A DNA stretch of 64,000 nt from DATBLE01 sp963791425 (lineage in GTDB: Bacteria > Actinomycetota > Thermoleophilia > Gaiellales > Gaiellaceae). The stretch is taken from the NCBI GenBank assembly GCA_963791425.1, contig CAWBSE010000004.1:1116001-1180000 (forward strand), written 5' to 3'. Of the stretch, positions 43,392 through 51,707 are shown one piece after another (positions within the stretch are counted from its first letter, which is position 1; every line of letters starts with the position of its first letter). The translations under genes were made by a program, and so were the position numbers. Under the pieces are notes generated by a model. It saw nothing but the letters and a program-made list of their open reading frames with translations. It was not told the DNA's origin and ran no database searches.

Positions 43392-44092
43392 CGCTCGGCG
43401 TACTCGTCGTGCCGCTCCACCCACCACTGCGGGCTGAACCCTGCTTCCCCACGCCCGCCGGGCGTCAGGTCGATGTAGTTGTAGGCGGTGTTGAGCAGGT
43501 CGATGCCGCGCGCGTACGCGGAGTACGTGTGGAACAGCGCACCGTCCTCGTCGAACGCGAAGACGCTCATCCCCTCGCGGTCGGCCAGCCCGGGCGCGAT
43601 CGTGCCGTAGTTGTAGACCGGCTTGTCGTAGTCGGCGGGCTCGAAGTAGACGCCGAAGTCGGCGTTGAAGTCGTTGCGGCCCGACGAGACCCAGGTGAAG
43701 CCCCAGCCCATCCGCTCGCGGTAGGCCTCGATCTTCTCCAGCGGCGCTCTCGAGGCGGCGATCATGGTGATGTCGCGCGCCTGCAGGTGGACGACGACCG
43801 GGTCGAAGCTGTCGGCCCAGAACGAGCAGTGCTTGCAGCCGGCGTCGGCCTCCGGATCGAACATGAAGTGGTAGACGACCAGCTGGTCGCGGCCGTCGAA
43901 GAGGTCGACCAGCGTCCGCGGCCCGCCGGGCGCGTCGAAGAGGTACTCCTTCTCGACGGGCTCCCATGGGAGGTCGTGGCGCAGCCGGGTCAGCTCGTCC
44001 CGCAGCCGGGTGAACTCCTTCTCCTTCGCGAGCAGCAGACGCCTCGCCTCGACCCACTCGTCGTGGGCGGCGACGGTGTGAACTCCGGGCAC
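43388..44092 (-). CDS. DUF899 thioredoxin-fold family protein
   Basis: Thioredoxin-like protein of the DUF899 family, 234 residues. GTG at 44092 follows a strong GGAGGT, which excludes the longer frame. Family marks include FDGRDQLVVYHFMF, the CKHCSFW motif with two cysteines in a CxxC arrangement near residue 100, and the long TYSAYARGIDLLNTAYNYIDL ending. The CxxC could be redox-active, as in thioredoxins, but DUF899 chemistry is unknown. It is followed directly by the frameshifted small gene. Confidence 0.9.
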   Translation of the reverse strand: MPGVHTVAAHDEWVEARRLLLAKEKEFTRLRDELTRLRHDLPWEPVEKEYLFDAPGGPRTLVDLFDGRDQLVVYHFMFDPEADAGCKHCSFWADSFDPVVVHLQARDITMIAASRAPLEKIEAYRERMGWGFTWVSSGRNDFNADFGVYFEPADYDKPVYNYGTIAPGLADREGMSVFAFDEDGALFHTYSAYARGIDLLNTAYNYIDLTPGGRGEAGFSPQWWVERHDEYAER

Positions 44093-44120
44093 GGCGACCT
44101 CCTGACGGTCGGCGGAACCA

Positions 44121-44158
44121 AGGCTCCGCGGGAGAACTGGGGCTCTCCCGCGGAGCCT
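44121..44158 (-). terminator. Intrinsic terminator of the DUF7144-type gene
   Basis: Perfect 15-base stem (44121-44135 with 44144-44158) and an eight-base loop, 18 bases past the stop at 44176 on the minus strand, followed by a short T-rich stretch TTGGTT. The strongest hairpin in the window. Confidence 0.8.
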
Positions 44159-44175
44159 ACTGCCCTGGTAAAGCG

Positions 44176-44577
44176 CTACGCAGCCGCCGATGTGGCTTCG
44201 TGCCACTTCGCAGTCAGCGCGTAGAGCACGATGATCTGCAGTGCGACCACGATCAGCACCCAGACCGAGGCGTTGCTGGTGCCCAGGAATCCGAGCTGGC
44301 CGAGCAGGTTGGCGGCGATCACGATGATCGCAACCCACCGTGCCCAACCCGCTCCGCCCACCAGGCCGAGCCCGACGAGGAAGAGCACAACCCCGCCGAT
44401 CATCATCAGCCAGCCCCAGGTCTGCACGTTGAAGATGATCAGACCGTTGCCGCTGAACGCGTAGTAGCTCTTTCGGATGACCGCGATCAGTCCCTGGAAG
44501 AAGTCGATCGAGCCGATGATCAACAGCAGCAGACCGGTAAAGCCGATCCAGCCGCTCCAGGCTTTGGATGAAGCCAC
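44176..44577 (-). CDS. Four-helix membrane protein (DUF7144-like), 133 aa
   Basis: Small integral membrane protein. GTG at 44577 follows GGGAGG. Four hydrophobic helices are visible at about residues 10-32, 52-72, 80-98 and 105-122, connected by short loops, with aromatic residues GWIGFTG at the start and WGWLMMIGG in helix 2, which fit the actinobacterial DUF7144 type. No catalytic motif. It stands alone, followed by a strong terminator, so it is probably a single-gene transcript. Function unknown. Confidence 0.82.
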   Translation of the reverse strand: MASSKAWSGWIGFTGLLLLIIGSIDFFQGLIAVIRKSYYAFSGNGLIIFNVQTWGWLMMIGGVVLFLVGLGLVGGAGWARWVAIIVIAANLLGQLGFLGTSNASVWVLIVVALQIIVLYALTAKWHEATSAAA

Positions 44578-44652
44578 CTCTACCTCCCTGTCTGAGGACG
44601 TTGAGGCGAGTATGACGTGGGTATCAGTCGGCGCAAGGCCGAGCGCCCTCTG

Positions 44653-44865
44653 CTATGGGCCACGGACGAGCGAGATCAGGAAGCCGACCGGCCATTCCTG
44701 GGTGAAATCGTCCCGGCCGGCCATGCGCAACGTCAGCCGCACACCGGTGTCGGTGCGCTCGGCGTCGCGGATCACCTGAACCTCGGACAGATGCTCCTCG
44801 CCGGGGAGCATGACCGAGATCACGTCCCCGATCTGCAGCCGCTGCACCTCGACATCGAGCGCCAT
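44653..44865 (-). CDS. Small soluble protein of unknown function, 70 aa
   Basis: Not recognised. ATG at 44865. The sequence looks like one small beta domain: LQIGDVISVMLPGEEHLSEVQVIRDAERTDTG, then LTLRMAGRDDFTQEWPVG and VRGP. Such a short SH3-like or Tudor-like strand pattern is possible, but the family is not identifiable by eye. No signal peptide. It lies between the membrane protein and the rhodanese, on the same strand as both. Confidence 0.65.
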   Translation of the reverse strand: MALDVEVQRLQIGDVISVMLPGEEHLSEVQVIRDAERTDTGVRLTLRMAGRDDFTQEWPVGFLISLVRGP

Positions 44866-44913
44866 GGGGCGAGTGTACGGCCTACGCCGCGCACTCGCCC
44901 CGGTCGCCTTGCG

Positions 44914-45471
44914 TCAGTCGTGCTCGTTCCCGGGGTGGAGGGCCCGGGTCTCACCCTCCGGGAGCAGCATCCGGCCGGGATCGATGTCGTACGTCCACGG
45001 CAGGCCCGAGTTCTTCCAGCCGTTCTTCATCCGTATCCCGTCGAAGACGCTCTCCGCGTCGTCGACCCGGCTGCCCTCCATCCCGTCGAGGACGTTGTAG
45101 GCGTTCGTGAAGCCCGCCGCTGCGAGCTGGTCGATCGCCATCGCGGCCCGGCCTCCCGAGCGGCACGACACGAGAATCGTGTCGTCGGGCTCCGCCCATT
45201 CCCGGACGGCCGCGACGAAGTCCGGGTTCAGCCCCCAGGGGAACGCCTTCTTCTCGCCGTCCCACTCGTACGCGAGAAACGCGAAGGGGATGTTCCAGGC
45301 CATCGGGGCATGGCCGGTGAACACGAACTCCTCGGGCGTCCGGACGTCGAGGATCTTCACCTCGTCGGAGTCGACCAGCCACATCTCGTACGCCTCCCTC
45401 GCGGTGACGTAGAGCCCCAGCGTGGTCTGCCGCGCCCTGGCGATCTGGCGTGTTGCCTCGGCAGTTGTCAT
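44914..45471 (-). CDS. Rhodanese-domain sulfurtransferase
   Basis: Single rhodanese domain of 185 residues with the active-site loop CRSGGR (cysteine the likely persulfide carrier) and the typical CDC25-like strand LDVRTPEEFVFTGH. The C-terminal extension of about 45 residues (ESVFDGIRMKNGWKN...) is longer than usual and of unknown use. ATG at 45471. It lies 13 bases after the DszB-like desulfinase gene, so the two are probably cotranscribed; a role in passing on sulfur species produced by the desulfinase is plausible but inferred. Confidence 0.92.
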   Translation of the reverse strand: MTTAEATRQIARARQTTLGLYVTAREAYEMWLVDSDEVKILDVRTPEEFVFTGHAPMAWNIPFAFLAYEWDGEKKAFPWGLNPDFVAAVREWAEPDDTILVSCRSGGRAAMAIDQLAAAGFTNAYNVLDGMEGSRVDDAESVFDGIRMKNGWKNSGLPWTYDIDPGRMLLPEGETRALHPGNEHD

Positions 45472-45484
45472 CGTTTCCTCCTCC

Positions 45485-46693
45485 CTACCCGAGCCGTCGC
45501 GTCGACGCCTGGAGCTCGGTCGCGGCCGGAAGCTTCGCGGACGTGACCTTCTTCCACTGCTCCTCGAGCAGCTCTTCCGCCGCCTTCTCGAGGAACTCCG
45601 GTGCCGCCCACTCGTACACGTCGAAGTCGTTCTCGATGTAGCCGTGGCCGAGCATGAAGTCCTTGCCGATCTCGATCGCCGCCAGGTTCTGCGGCGACAG
45701 CGTGGGCACCATGTCGATGTTCTCGATGTTCCGATAGGTGTCGTCGACGTCCAGGTAGAACGTCTGCTTGTCGAGGATCGCCGCCGCGGCGTGCTTGTTC
45801 TCGTTGCTCCAGCGGCCCACCTTGATCATGCCCTTCATGAACGTGACGACGAGCTCGGGATGCTTCTCGGCCATCTCGTCGGTGCACGTGATGACGGCGG
45901 GGACGTTCGCCACCTGAAGGCGCCAGTCCGGATACCGGGCCAGATCCTCGACAGCCGCGAACTTGCCCGTGGCCTCCTGAAGGTGCTCGAAGGGGCCGGT
46001 CTGCGTGTAGATGGCGTCGACGACGCCCTTCTCCAACGCGGTCTCCAGCGGGCGGAAGGCCAGGTCGTGCTTGTGGTCACGCTTGAGCCACAGCTCTGAC
46101 GGGTTCTCCATCGGCTCCAGCATCTCCGGCTTGTCGTACCAGTCGTCCGGATACGGGAACTCGACGATCTCGACGTCGTCGCGGGTCATGTCGTTGAGCA
46201 TCAGCATCAGCTCGATGCCCTGCTCTTCCTGGATCCGCCACCAGTCGTTCTTGATCGTGTTCAGGCTCTTCGTCAGGCCGATCTTCTTGCCCTTCAGATC
46301 CTTCATCCGGAAGATGCCGTCGCCGGCCCGCACGATCATGCAGCCGCCCTCGTACACGTGCGTCGAGCCGAGCAGCCTCGTCCTGCGGATGTCCGCGTTG
46401 ACGTGGATCGGCGGGAACAGGCCGCCGAAGCGGATCAGGTTGTCCAGGTTGTGGATGTAGTGCGGGTACCAGTTGTTCTCGCGGACGGAGCGGAGGAAGG
46501 CGTAGCGCACGCCGATCTTCTTGAACTCCTCCCGCGTCCAGCCCAGCTCCTGGTCGACGTTGCTGGCCGACACGAGCGGGCAGTTGGTGTAGTAGACCTC
46601 GTTCCAGTCCAGCGGAACCGTGCTGAATGTCTTCGCGTCCTCGGTTTTGGGCGCCTTCGCCTTGCGGTCGCGTGGTTCGGCAACCGTGCTCAC
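45485..46693 (-). CDS. DszB-like sulfinate desulfinase
   Basis: Protein of 402 residues with a periplasmic-binding-protein-type fold related to DszB, the 2-(2-hydroxyphenyl)benzenesulfinate desulfinase. Three DszB active-site positions are conserved: C38 in YYTNCPLVS, and H78 and R88 in a segment ending IRFGGLFPP, spaced by ten residues as in DszB. Other shared blocks are RTRLLGSTH and the ending YEWAAPEFLEK. No signal peptide is present, which argues against a plain ABC-transporter binding protein. GTG at 46693 follows GGAGGTGA. The substrate is unknown; the neighbouring rhodanese supports sulfur chemistry. Divergent from the histidine kinase. Confidence 0.78.
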   Translation of the reverse strand: MSTVAEPRDRKAKAPKTEDAKTFSTVPLDWNEVYYTNCPLVSASNVDQELGWTREEFKKIGVRYAFLRSVRENNWYPHYIHNLDNLIRFGGLFPPIHVNADIRRTRLLGSTHVYEGGCMIVRAGDGIFRMKDLKGKKIGLTKSLNTIKNDWWRIQEEQGIELMLMLNDMTRDDVEIVEFPYPDDWYDKPEMLEPMENPSELWLKRDHKHDLAFRPLETALEKGVVDAIYTQTGPFEHLQEATGKFAAVEDLARYPDWRLQVANVPAVITCTDEMAEKHPELVVTFMKGMIKVGRWSNENKHAAAAILDKQTFYLDVDDTYRNIENIDMVPTLSPQNLAAIEIGKDFMLGHGYIENDFDVYEWAAPEFLEKAAEELLEEQWKKVTSAKLPAATELQASTRRLG

Positions 46694-46820
46694 GACTCAC
46701 CTCCACTGCTCTCGGTGGGCAGCCCGGGACTCGGGCCGCACCTGCAGTGATCGTCACCGAGCGCCACCGTTCCGAACTAGTCGAAATCGCCTATCCTCCG
46801 CGGGCGAGAACGGAGCAGGC

Positions 46821-48584
46821 ATGGCAGCGTCCTACGCAGTCCCCCTCGGCACCGAGCCGGCCGTCCCGGCCGGTCGGCCCGGCCCGGCGCTGCTCGCTGC
46901 GATCGCGATCGCGGGGCTGTTCGCCGCCGGCTGCTCGCTCGCACTCGGCCTGACGAACGACGACGTCACCGGGATCCAGGTGCTGTTGCTCGAGTGGATC
47001 AGCGTCCCCTACATCGTCGCCGGGCTGATCGCCTGGTGGCGCCGCCCCGACAGCCGCCTCGGCGTGCTGATGATCGCGGGGGGATTCGCCACGGCGCTCT
47101 CCGCGCTCGCCTTCGCGCAGTACGCCGCGCCGCACACGGTCGGCGTGATCTTCGACGTCTTGCCCGCCGTGATCTTCCTGCACGTGTACCTGGCGTACCC
47201 GTCCGGCCGGCTGCGCTCCGGGTTCGAGCAGGGGCTGGTCGCCGCGGGCTACGTGGCGGCGATCGGCCTGCAGCTGGTCAAGATGCTGATCGGCGGCGTC
47301 GGGTCGCAGAATCTCCTCGAGATCTCGTCCCGGCCGTCCACGGCGCGCACCGTCGAGCAGATCCAGCTCGTCTCGGTCGCAGTGATCTGCCTCGCCGGGG
47401 TCGGCGTGCTGGCCGCCCGGCGACGTCGCTCCGGCCGGCCCCTCCGCCGGCCCCTCGCGTGGCTGATCGAGTCGTTCGCAATCGGGCTCGTGATGATCGC
47501 CGTCCTGTTCCTGTTCGGCGCCTTCGAGGGGCCGTACTTTCTGACGATCCAGCGGGCCACGCTGATCGTGATCGGCGTCTCGCCGATCGTCTTCCTGATC
47601 GGCCTCCTCGATGCGCGGCTCGCACGGTCAGCGGTCGGGGAGTTGTTCATCGAGCTGCGCAACGACCCGTCGCCGTCCGGGCTCCGCGATGCGCTGGCGC
47701 GGGCGCTCCGCGACCCGTCGCTGACGCTCGCCTACTGGCTGCCCGAGTTCGAGAGCTGGGTCGGGATCGACGGCCGTCCGGTGACGCTGCCGGAGCCCGG
47801 GGGCGCGAGAGCGACGACGCTGGTCGACCGGGACGGCGCGCATCTGGCGGCGCTCGTCCACGACCCGTCGCTGCTGGACGAACCGGAACTGCTCGCCGCG
47901 GTCGGCGCGGCCGCGGGGATCGCGCTCGAGAACGGACGGCTCCAGGCCGAGCAGAAAGCGCACCTGGAGGAGCTGAAGGGCTCGCGCGCGCGGGTGATCG
48001 AAGCGGGGCAGAAGGAGCGGCAACGGCTCGAGCGCAACCTCCACGACGGCGCCCAGCAGCGGCTCGTCGCGCTCTCGCTCGAGCTGAGCATGCTCGAGAA
48101 GCAACTGGCCGACGACCCGGAGGCCGCGGCCCGCCTCGACCGGGCGAGAGGCGAGATCGCCGCCTCGCTCGACGAGCTGCGCGCGGTCGCACGCGGGCTG
48201 CATCCCGCCGTGCTCAGCGGGCACGGCCTCGAGGTGGCGCTCCAGTCGATCGCGGCGCTCTCCCCCACGCCGGTGCGGCTGACGGTGACACTCGACGGCC
48301 GCCTGCCCGAGCAGGTCGAGATGGCGGCGTACTACGTCGTCTCGGAGAGCCTGGCGAACATCGGCAAGCACGCCGAGGCCGGCTCGGTCAGCGTCGACGT
48401 CGTCCGGGCCGACGGGGTCGTCGTGATCGAGGTGGTCGACGACGGAGTCGGCGGCGCGGACACCGAGCGCGGCTCGGGCCTGCGCGGCCTCGCCGACCGC
48501 GTCGAGGCGCTCGGCGGCAAGCTCCGCATCTGGAGCCCGGCCGGCGGCGGGACGCGCCTGCGGGCGGAGATGCCGTGCGGGTAG
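46821..48584 (+). CDS. Membrane sensor histidine kinase (NarL/LiaS type)
   Basis: Two-component sensor, 587 residues. ATG at 46821 follows GGAGC. About eight hydrophobic helices fill residues 20-280, then a GAF-like linker, the HisKA_3 dimerisation region with phospho-acceptor H408 in LERNLHDGAQQRL, and an HATPase domain with the N-box SESLANIGKHA and the G-box GVGGADTERGSGLRGLADRVEAL. The response regulator starts inside its end (10-base overlap), so the pair is coupled. The signal is unknown; the MMPL transporter downstream is a candidate target. Confidence 0.92.
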   Translation: MAASYAVPLGTEPAVPAGRPGPALLAAIAIAGLFAAGCSLALGLTNDDVTGIQVLLLEWISVPYIVAGLIAWWRRPDSRLGVLMIAGGFATALSALAFAQYAAPHTVGVIFDVLPAVIFLHVYLAYPSGRLRSGFEQGLVAAGYVAAIGLQLVKMLIGGVGSQNLLEISSRPSTARTVEQIQLVSVAVICLAGVGVLAARRRRSGRPLRRPLAWLIESFAIGLVMIAVLFLFGAFEGPYFLTIQRATLIVIGVSPIVFLIGLLDARLARSAVGELFIELRNDPSPSGLRDALARALRDPSLTLAYWLPEFESWVGIDGRPVTLPEPGGARATTLVDRDGAHLAALVHDPSLLDEPELLAAVGAAAGIALENGRLQAEQKAHLEELKGSRARVIEAGQKERQRLERNLHDGAQQRLVALSLELSMLEKQLADDPEAAARLDRARGEIAASLDELRAVARGLHPAVLSGHGLEVALQSIAALSPTPVRLTVTLDGRLPEQVEMAAYYVVSESLANIGKHAEAGSVSVDVVRADGVVVIEVVDDGVGGADTERGSGLRGLADRVEALGGKLRIWSPAGGGTRLRAEMPCG

Positions 48585-49219
48585 CGATCGCCGAGGACAG
48601 CGTCCTGCTGCGGGAGGGCCTCGCGCGGCTGCTCGGCGAGGCCGGGTTCGAGGTCGTCGCCCAGTGCACGACAGCCGACGATCTCCTGCTCAAGGTGCGC
48701 AGCTACTCGCCCGACGTGGTGATCGTCGACATCAGGCTGCCGCCCACGCACAGCGACGAGGGGCTCCAGGCGGCGCTCGAGATCCGGGCGAAGCACCCGG
48801 ACGTGGGCGTCCTCGTTCTGTCGCAGTACGTCGAGCTCGGGCTGGCGCTGAAGCTGCTCGCCGACTCCGCCGAGGGCGTCGGCTACCTGCTCAAGGACCG
48901 GATCAGCGACGTCGACGAGTTCGTCGCCGCCGTCCGGCGCGTCGCGGACGGCGGATCGGCGCTCGATCCGATCATCGTCTCGACGCTGCTCTCGCGGCAG
49001 CGGCCCAACGATCCGCTCGCGACGCTGACGCCGCGCGAGCTCGAGGTGCTCGAGCTGATGGCGGCCGGCAGCTCCAACCAGGGCATCGCCGACAAGCTCG
49101 TGATCACCCTGCGGGCGGTCGAGAAGTACGTGTCCAGCATCTTCGGAAAGCTCGGCCTGCCGTCGTCCGGAAGCGAGTCTCGCCGCGTCCTCGCGGTGCT
49201 GATGTTCCTGCGTTCCTGA
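48575..49219 (+). CDS. NarL-type response regulator
   Basis: Response regulator of 214 residues: receiver domain with phospho-acceptor D52 in VVIVDIRLPP and a C-terminal LuxR-type helix-turn-helix (LTPRELEVLELMAAGSSNQGIADKL). GTG at 48575 overlaps the kinase gene by ten bases, fixing the start and showing coupling. It is followed after 123 bases by the MMPL gene on the same strand, so control of that transporter is likely but not shown. Confidence 0.94.
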   Translation: MRVAIAEDSVLLREGLARLLGEAGFEVVAQCTTADDLLLKVRSYSPDVVIVDIRLPPTHSDEGLQAALEIRAKHPDVGVLVLSQYVELGLALKLLADSAEGVGYLLKDRISDVDEFVAAVRRVADGGSALDPIIVSTLLSRQRPNDPLATLTPRELEVLELMAAGSSNQGIADKLVITLRAVEKYVSSIFGKLGLPSSGSESRRVLAVLMFLRS

Positions 49220-49342
49220 CGCTCCTCCGCACTACGGGACACCAGAAACCCGCCCCCTCGAACGGCCAGTCTCCCGTCTTCCTGCGCGCTCCTGCGACTG
49301 CGAGGTTGAGGCAGTCAACGCAATCCGAGTCAAGGAGTGGAA

Positions 49343-51647
49343 ATGAAGACGCGCATCATCCAGAACGACCCGGCCCCGGCAACCTCCGCCGAGACCGGAA
49401 ACGCGCCGGCCGCAGAGTCGACGCGCTCGAACAACCTGGCCGCCCGGATGGGCCGCTGGAGTGCAAGCCACAAGAAGACCGCGATCTTCGGCTGGATCGC
49501 GTTCGTCTTGGTCGCCTTCGTCGCCGGCAACGCGGTCGGCACGAAGCAGCTCGACCCGAAGAAGGCCGGCGCCGGCGAGTCCGGGCGGGTGGAGGCGGTG
49601 CTCGCCGACCACTTCAAGCAGCAGCAGGGCGACTCCGTCCTGATCCGCAGCACGAGCTCGACCGCGGACGACCCGGCCTTCCGGGCCGCCGTCGTCGACG
49701 TCGAGCGCTCGCTCGGCGGGCTCACCCAGGTGACGAAGGTCGAGTCCCCGTTCGACCCGGCGATCGAGGGCCGCGTCTCGGCCGACCGCCACAACGCCCT
49801 CGTCGCGGTGCAGCTGCGCACCACCGACCTGAAGAAGGCGATGAAGCTCGACGAGGCAGTGCAGGCGAAGCTCGCCGCCGTCGGCGCACGGCATCCCGGA
49901 ATCACGATCGAGGAGTTCGGCCTCAACTCCGAGAAGGAGCTCGACAAGGCGATGGCCGACGACTTCGCCAAGGCCGGCCTGTTCTCGCTGCCGGTCACCC
50001 TGATCATCCTGCTCGTCGCGTTCGGCGCGCTTCTCGCCGCAGGGCTTCCGATCCTGCTGGCGCTGACCGCGGTGGTCGGGACGATGGGCCTGCTGGCGAT
50101 CCCGAGCCAGTTCATGCCGCTCGACTCCGGCATCGGCGTGATCGTGCTGTTGATCGGCCTCGCCGTCGGCGTCGACTACTCGATGTTCTATCTCAAGCGC
50201 GAACGAGAGGAACGTGCCGCCGGCCGCACCAAGGAGGCAGCGCTCGAGGCTGCTGCGGCCACCTCCGGCCGGTCGGTGCTCATCTCCGGCCTGACCGTCA
50301 TGGTCGCCATGGCCGGGATGCTGTTCACCGGCGACAAGACGTTCATGGGCTTCGGCATCGCAACGATGATGGTCGTCGCGGTCGCCGTGCTCGGCTCGCT
50401 GACCGTCCTGCCGGCCATGCTCGCCGCGCTCGGCGACAAGGTCGATCGGCTGCGGGTGCCGTTCATCCATCGGCTCCGCCGGCCGGACGGCGGCGGACGG
50501 ATGTGGAGCGCGGTCCTCGATCGCGTCCTGCGCCGGCCGCTGCTCTCCGCCGTCGTCGCCGGCGGGCTCCTGCTGGCGCTCGCCGTGCCTGCACTGCAGA
50601 TGCGGATCGCGACGCCCGGGCTCGACACGATGCCGCAGAACCTGAAGTCGGTCCAGACCTACAACCGGATCACGAAGGCGTTTCCGGCCAACACGAACTC
50701 CGCCCAGGTGCTCGTGCGGACGGACGACGTCGGCCGCCCGGAGGTCAAGACCGCGATCGCCGAGCTCGAGCGGCAGGCGATCGCGACCGGGCAGTTCTCC
50801 ACGCCCACCACCGTCGACATCAATGCCGACGCCACGATCGCCCTCGTCTCGATCGGGATGCAGGGGACGGGCCTCGATTCGAAGTCGATGGCGGCACTGA
50901 AGACGCTCCGGACGACCGTGGTTCCGGCAACCGTCGGCAGGCTCGGCGCCGCCGAGATCGGCGTCACCGGCCAGACCGCCCAGGAGCACGACTCCAACGC
51001 CCAGCTGACCGGCGCGGCACCGTACGTGTTCGCGTTCGTGCTCACGCTGGCGTTCCTGCTCATGCTGATCACGTTCCGCTCGGTCGTGATCGCGATCAAG
51101 GCGGTCGTGCTCAACCTGCTGTCGGTCGCGGCCGCGTACGGGGCGCTCGTGCTCGTGTTCCAGGACGGCTGGGGCAAGCAGCTCCTCGGCTTCGACGTGA
51201 CCACGGGGATCATCGGGTTCTTGCCGATCTTCCTCTTCGTGATCCTGTTCGGCCTCTCGATGGACTACCACGTGTTCATCATCAGCCGGATCCGTGAGGC
51301 GCACGACCGCGGGATGTCCACCGACGACGCGGTCGCGCACGGGATCAAGACGACGGCCGGTGTCGTGACCAGCGCCGCGCTCGTGATGTTCGGCGTGTTC
51401 GCGATCTTCGCGACGCTCCAGTTCATGTTCCTCAAGCAGTTCGGCGTCGGCCTCGCCATCGCCGTGCTCATCGACGCGACGATCGTCCGGGCAGTGCTGC
51501 TGCCGGCGTCGATGAAGCTGCTCGGCGACTGGAACTGGTACCTCCCGACGGTGGCTCGAGTGGCTGCCGCGGCTCGATCACGAGGGCTCCACGCCGGAGG
51601 CGACGAACGTGCCGCCGTCGGTGATCGCACTCCCCGCGGACGCCTGA
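49343..51647 (+). CDS. MMPL-family RND transporter, frameshifted near the end
   Basis: Large inner-membrane exporter of the MMPL/RND class, usually moving lipids or hydrophobic drugs. ATG at 49343 follows AAGGAG. About 12 transmembrane helices in two halves with large extracellular loops (residues 60-210 and 410-560) are visible, with family motifs GLAVGVDYSMFYLKR and the mirrored FGLSMDYHVFIISR. As read, the frame runs past the natural end; skipping one base near 51549-51551 gives the common family ending LPRWLEWLPRLDHEG and stop at 51645-51647. Probably an extra base. It lies downstream of the two-component pair. Confidence 0.9.
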
Positions 51648-51669
51648 GCGTCTCGGCTCGACCTCGTAC

Positions 51670-51698
51670 GGCCCGGCCTCCGAAAAGGGGGCCGGGCC
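51670..51698. terminator. Bidirectional terminator hairpin
   Basis: Stem of 9 perfect pairs (51670-51678 with 51690-51698) that can be extended inward by three more including one G-U, followed by TGTTT on the plus strand. It lies between the convergent MMPL gene and the LuxR-type regulator and can serve both. Confidence 0.75.
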
Positions 51699-51707
51699 TG
51701 TTTCGGG

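Noticed and set aside
45485..46693. ABC-transporter substrate-binding protein
   Set aside because: The fold is shared, but there is no signal peptide and the DszB catalytic triad and flanking blocks are present.
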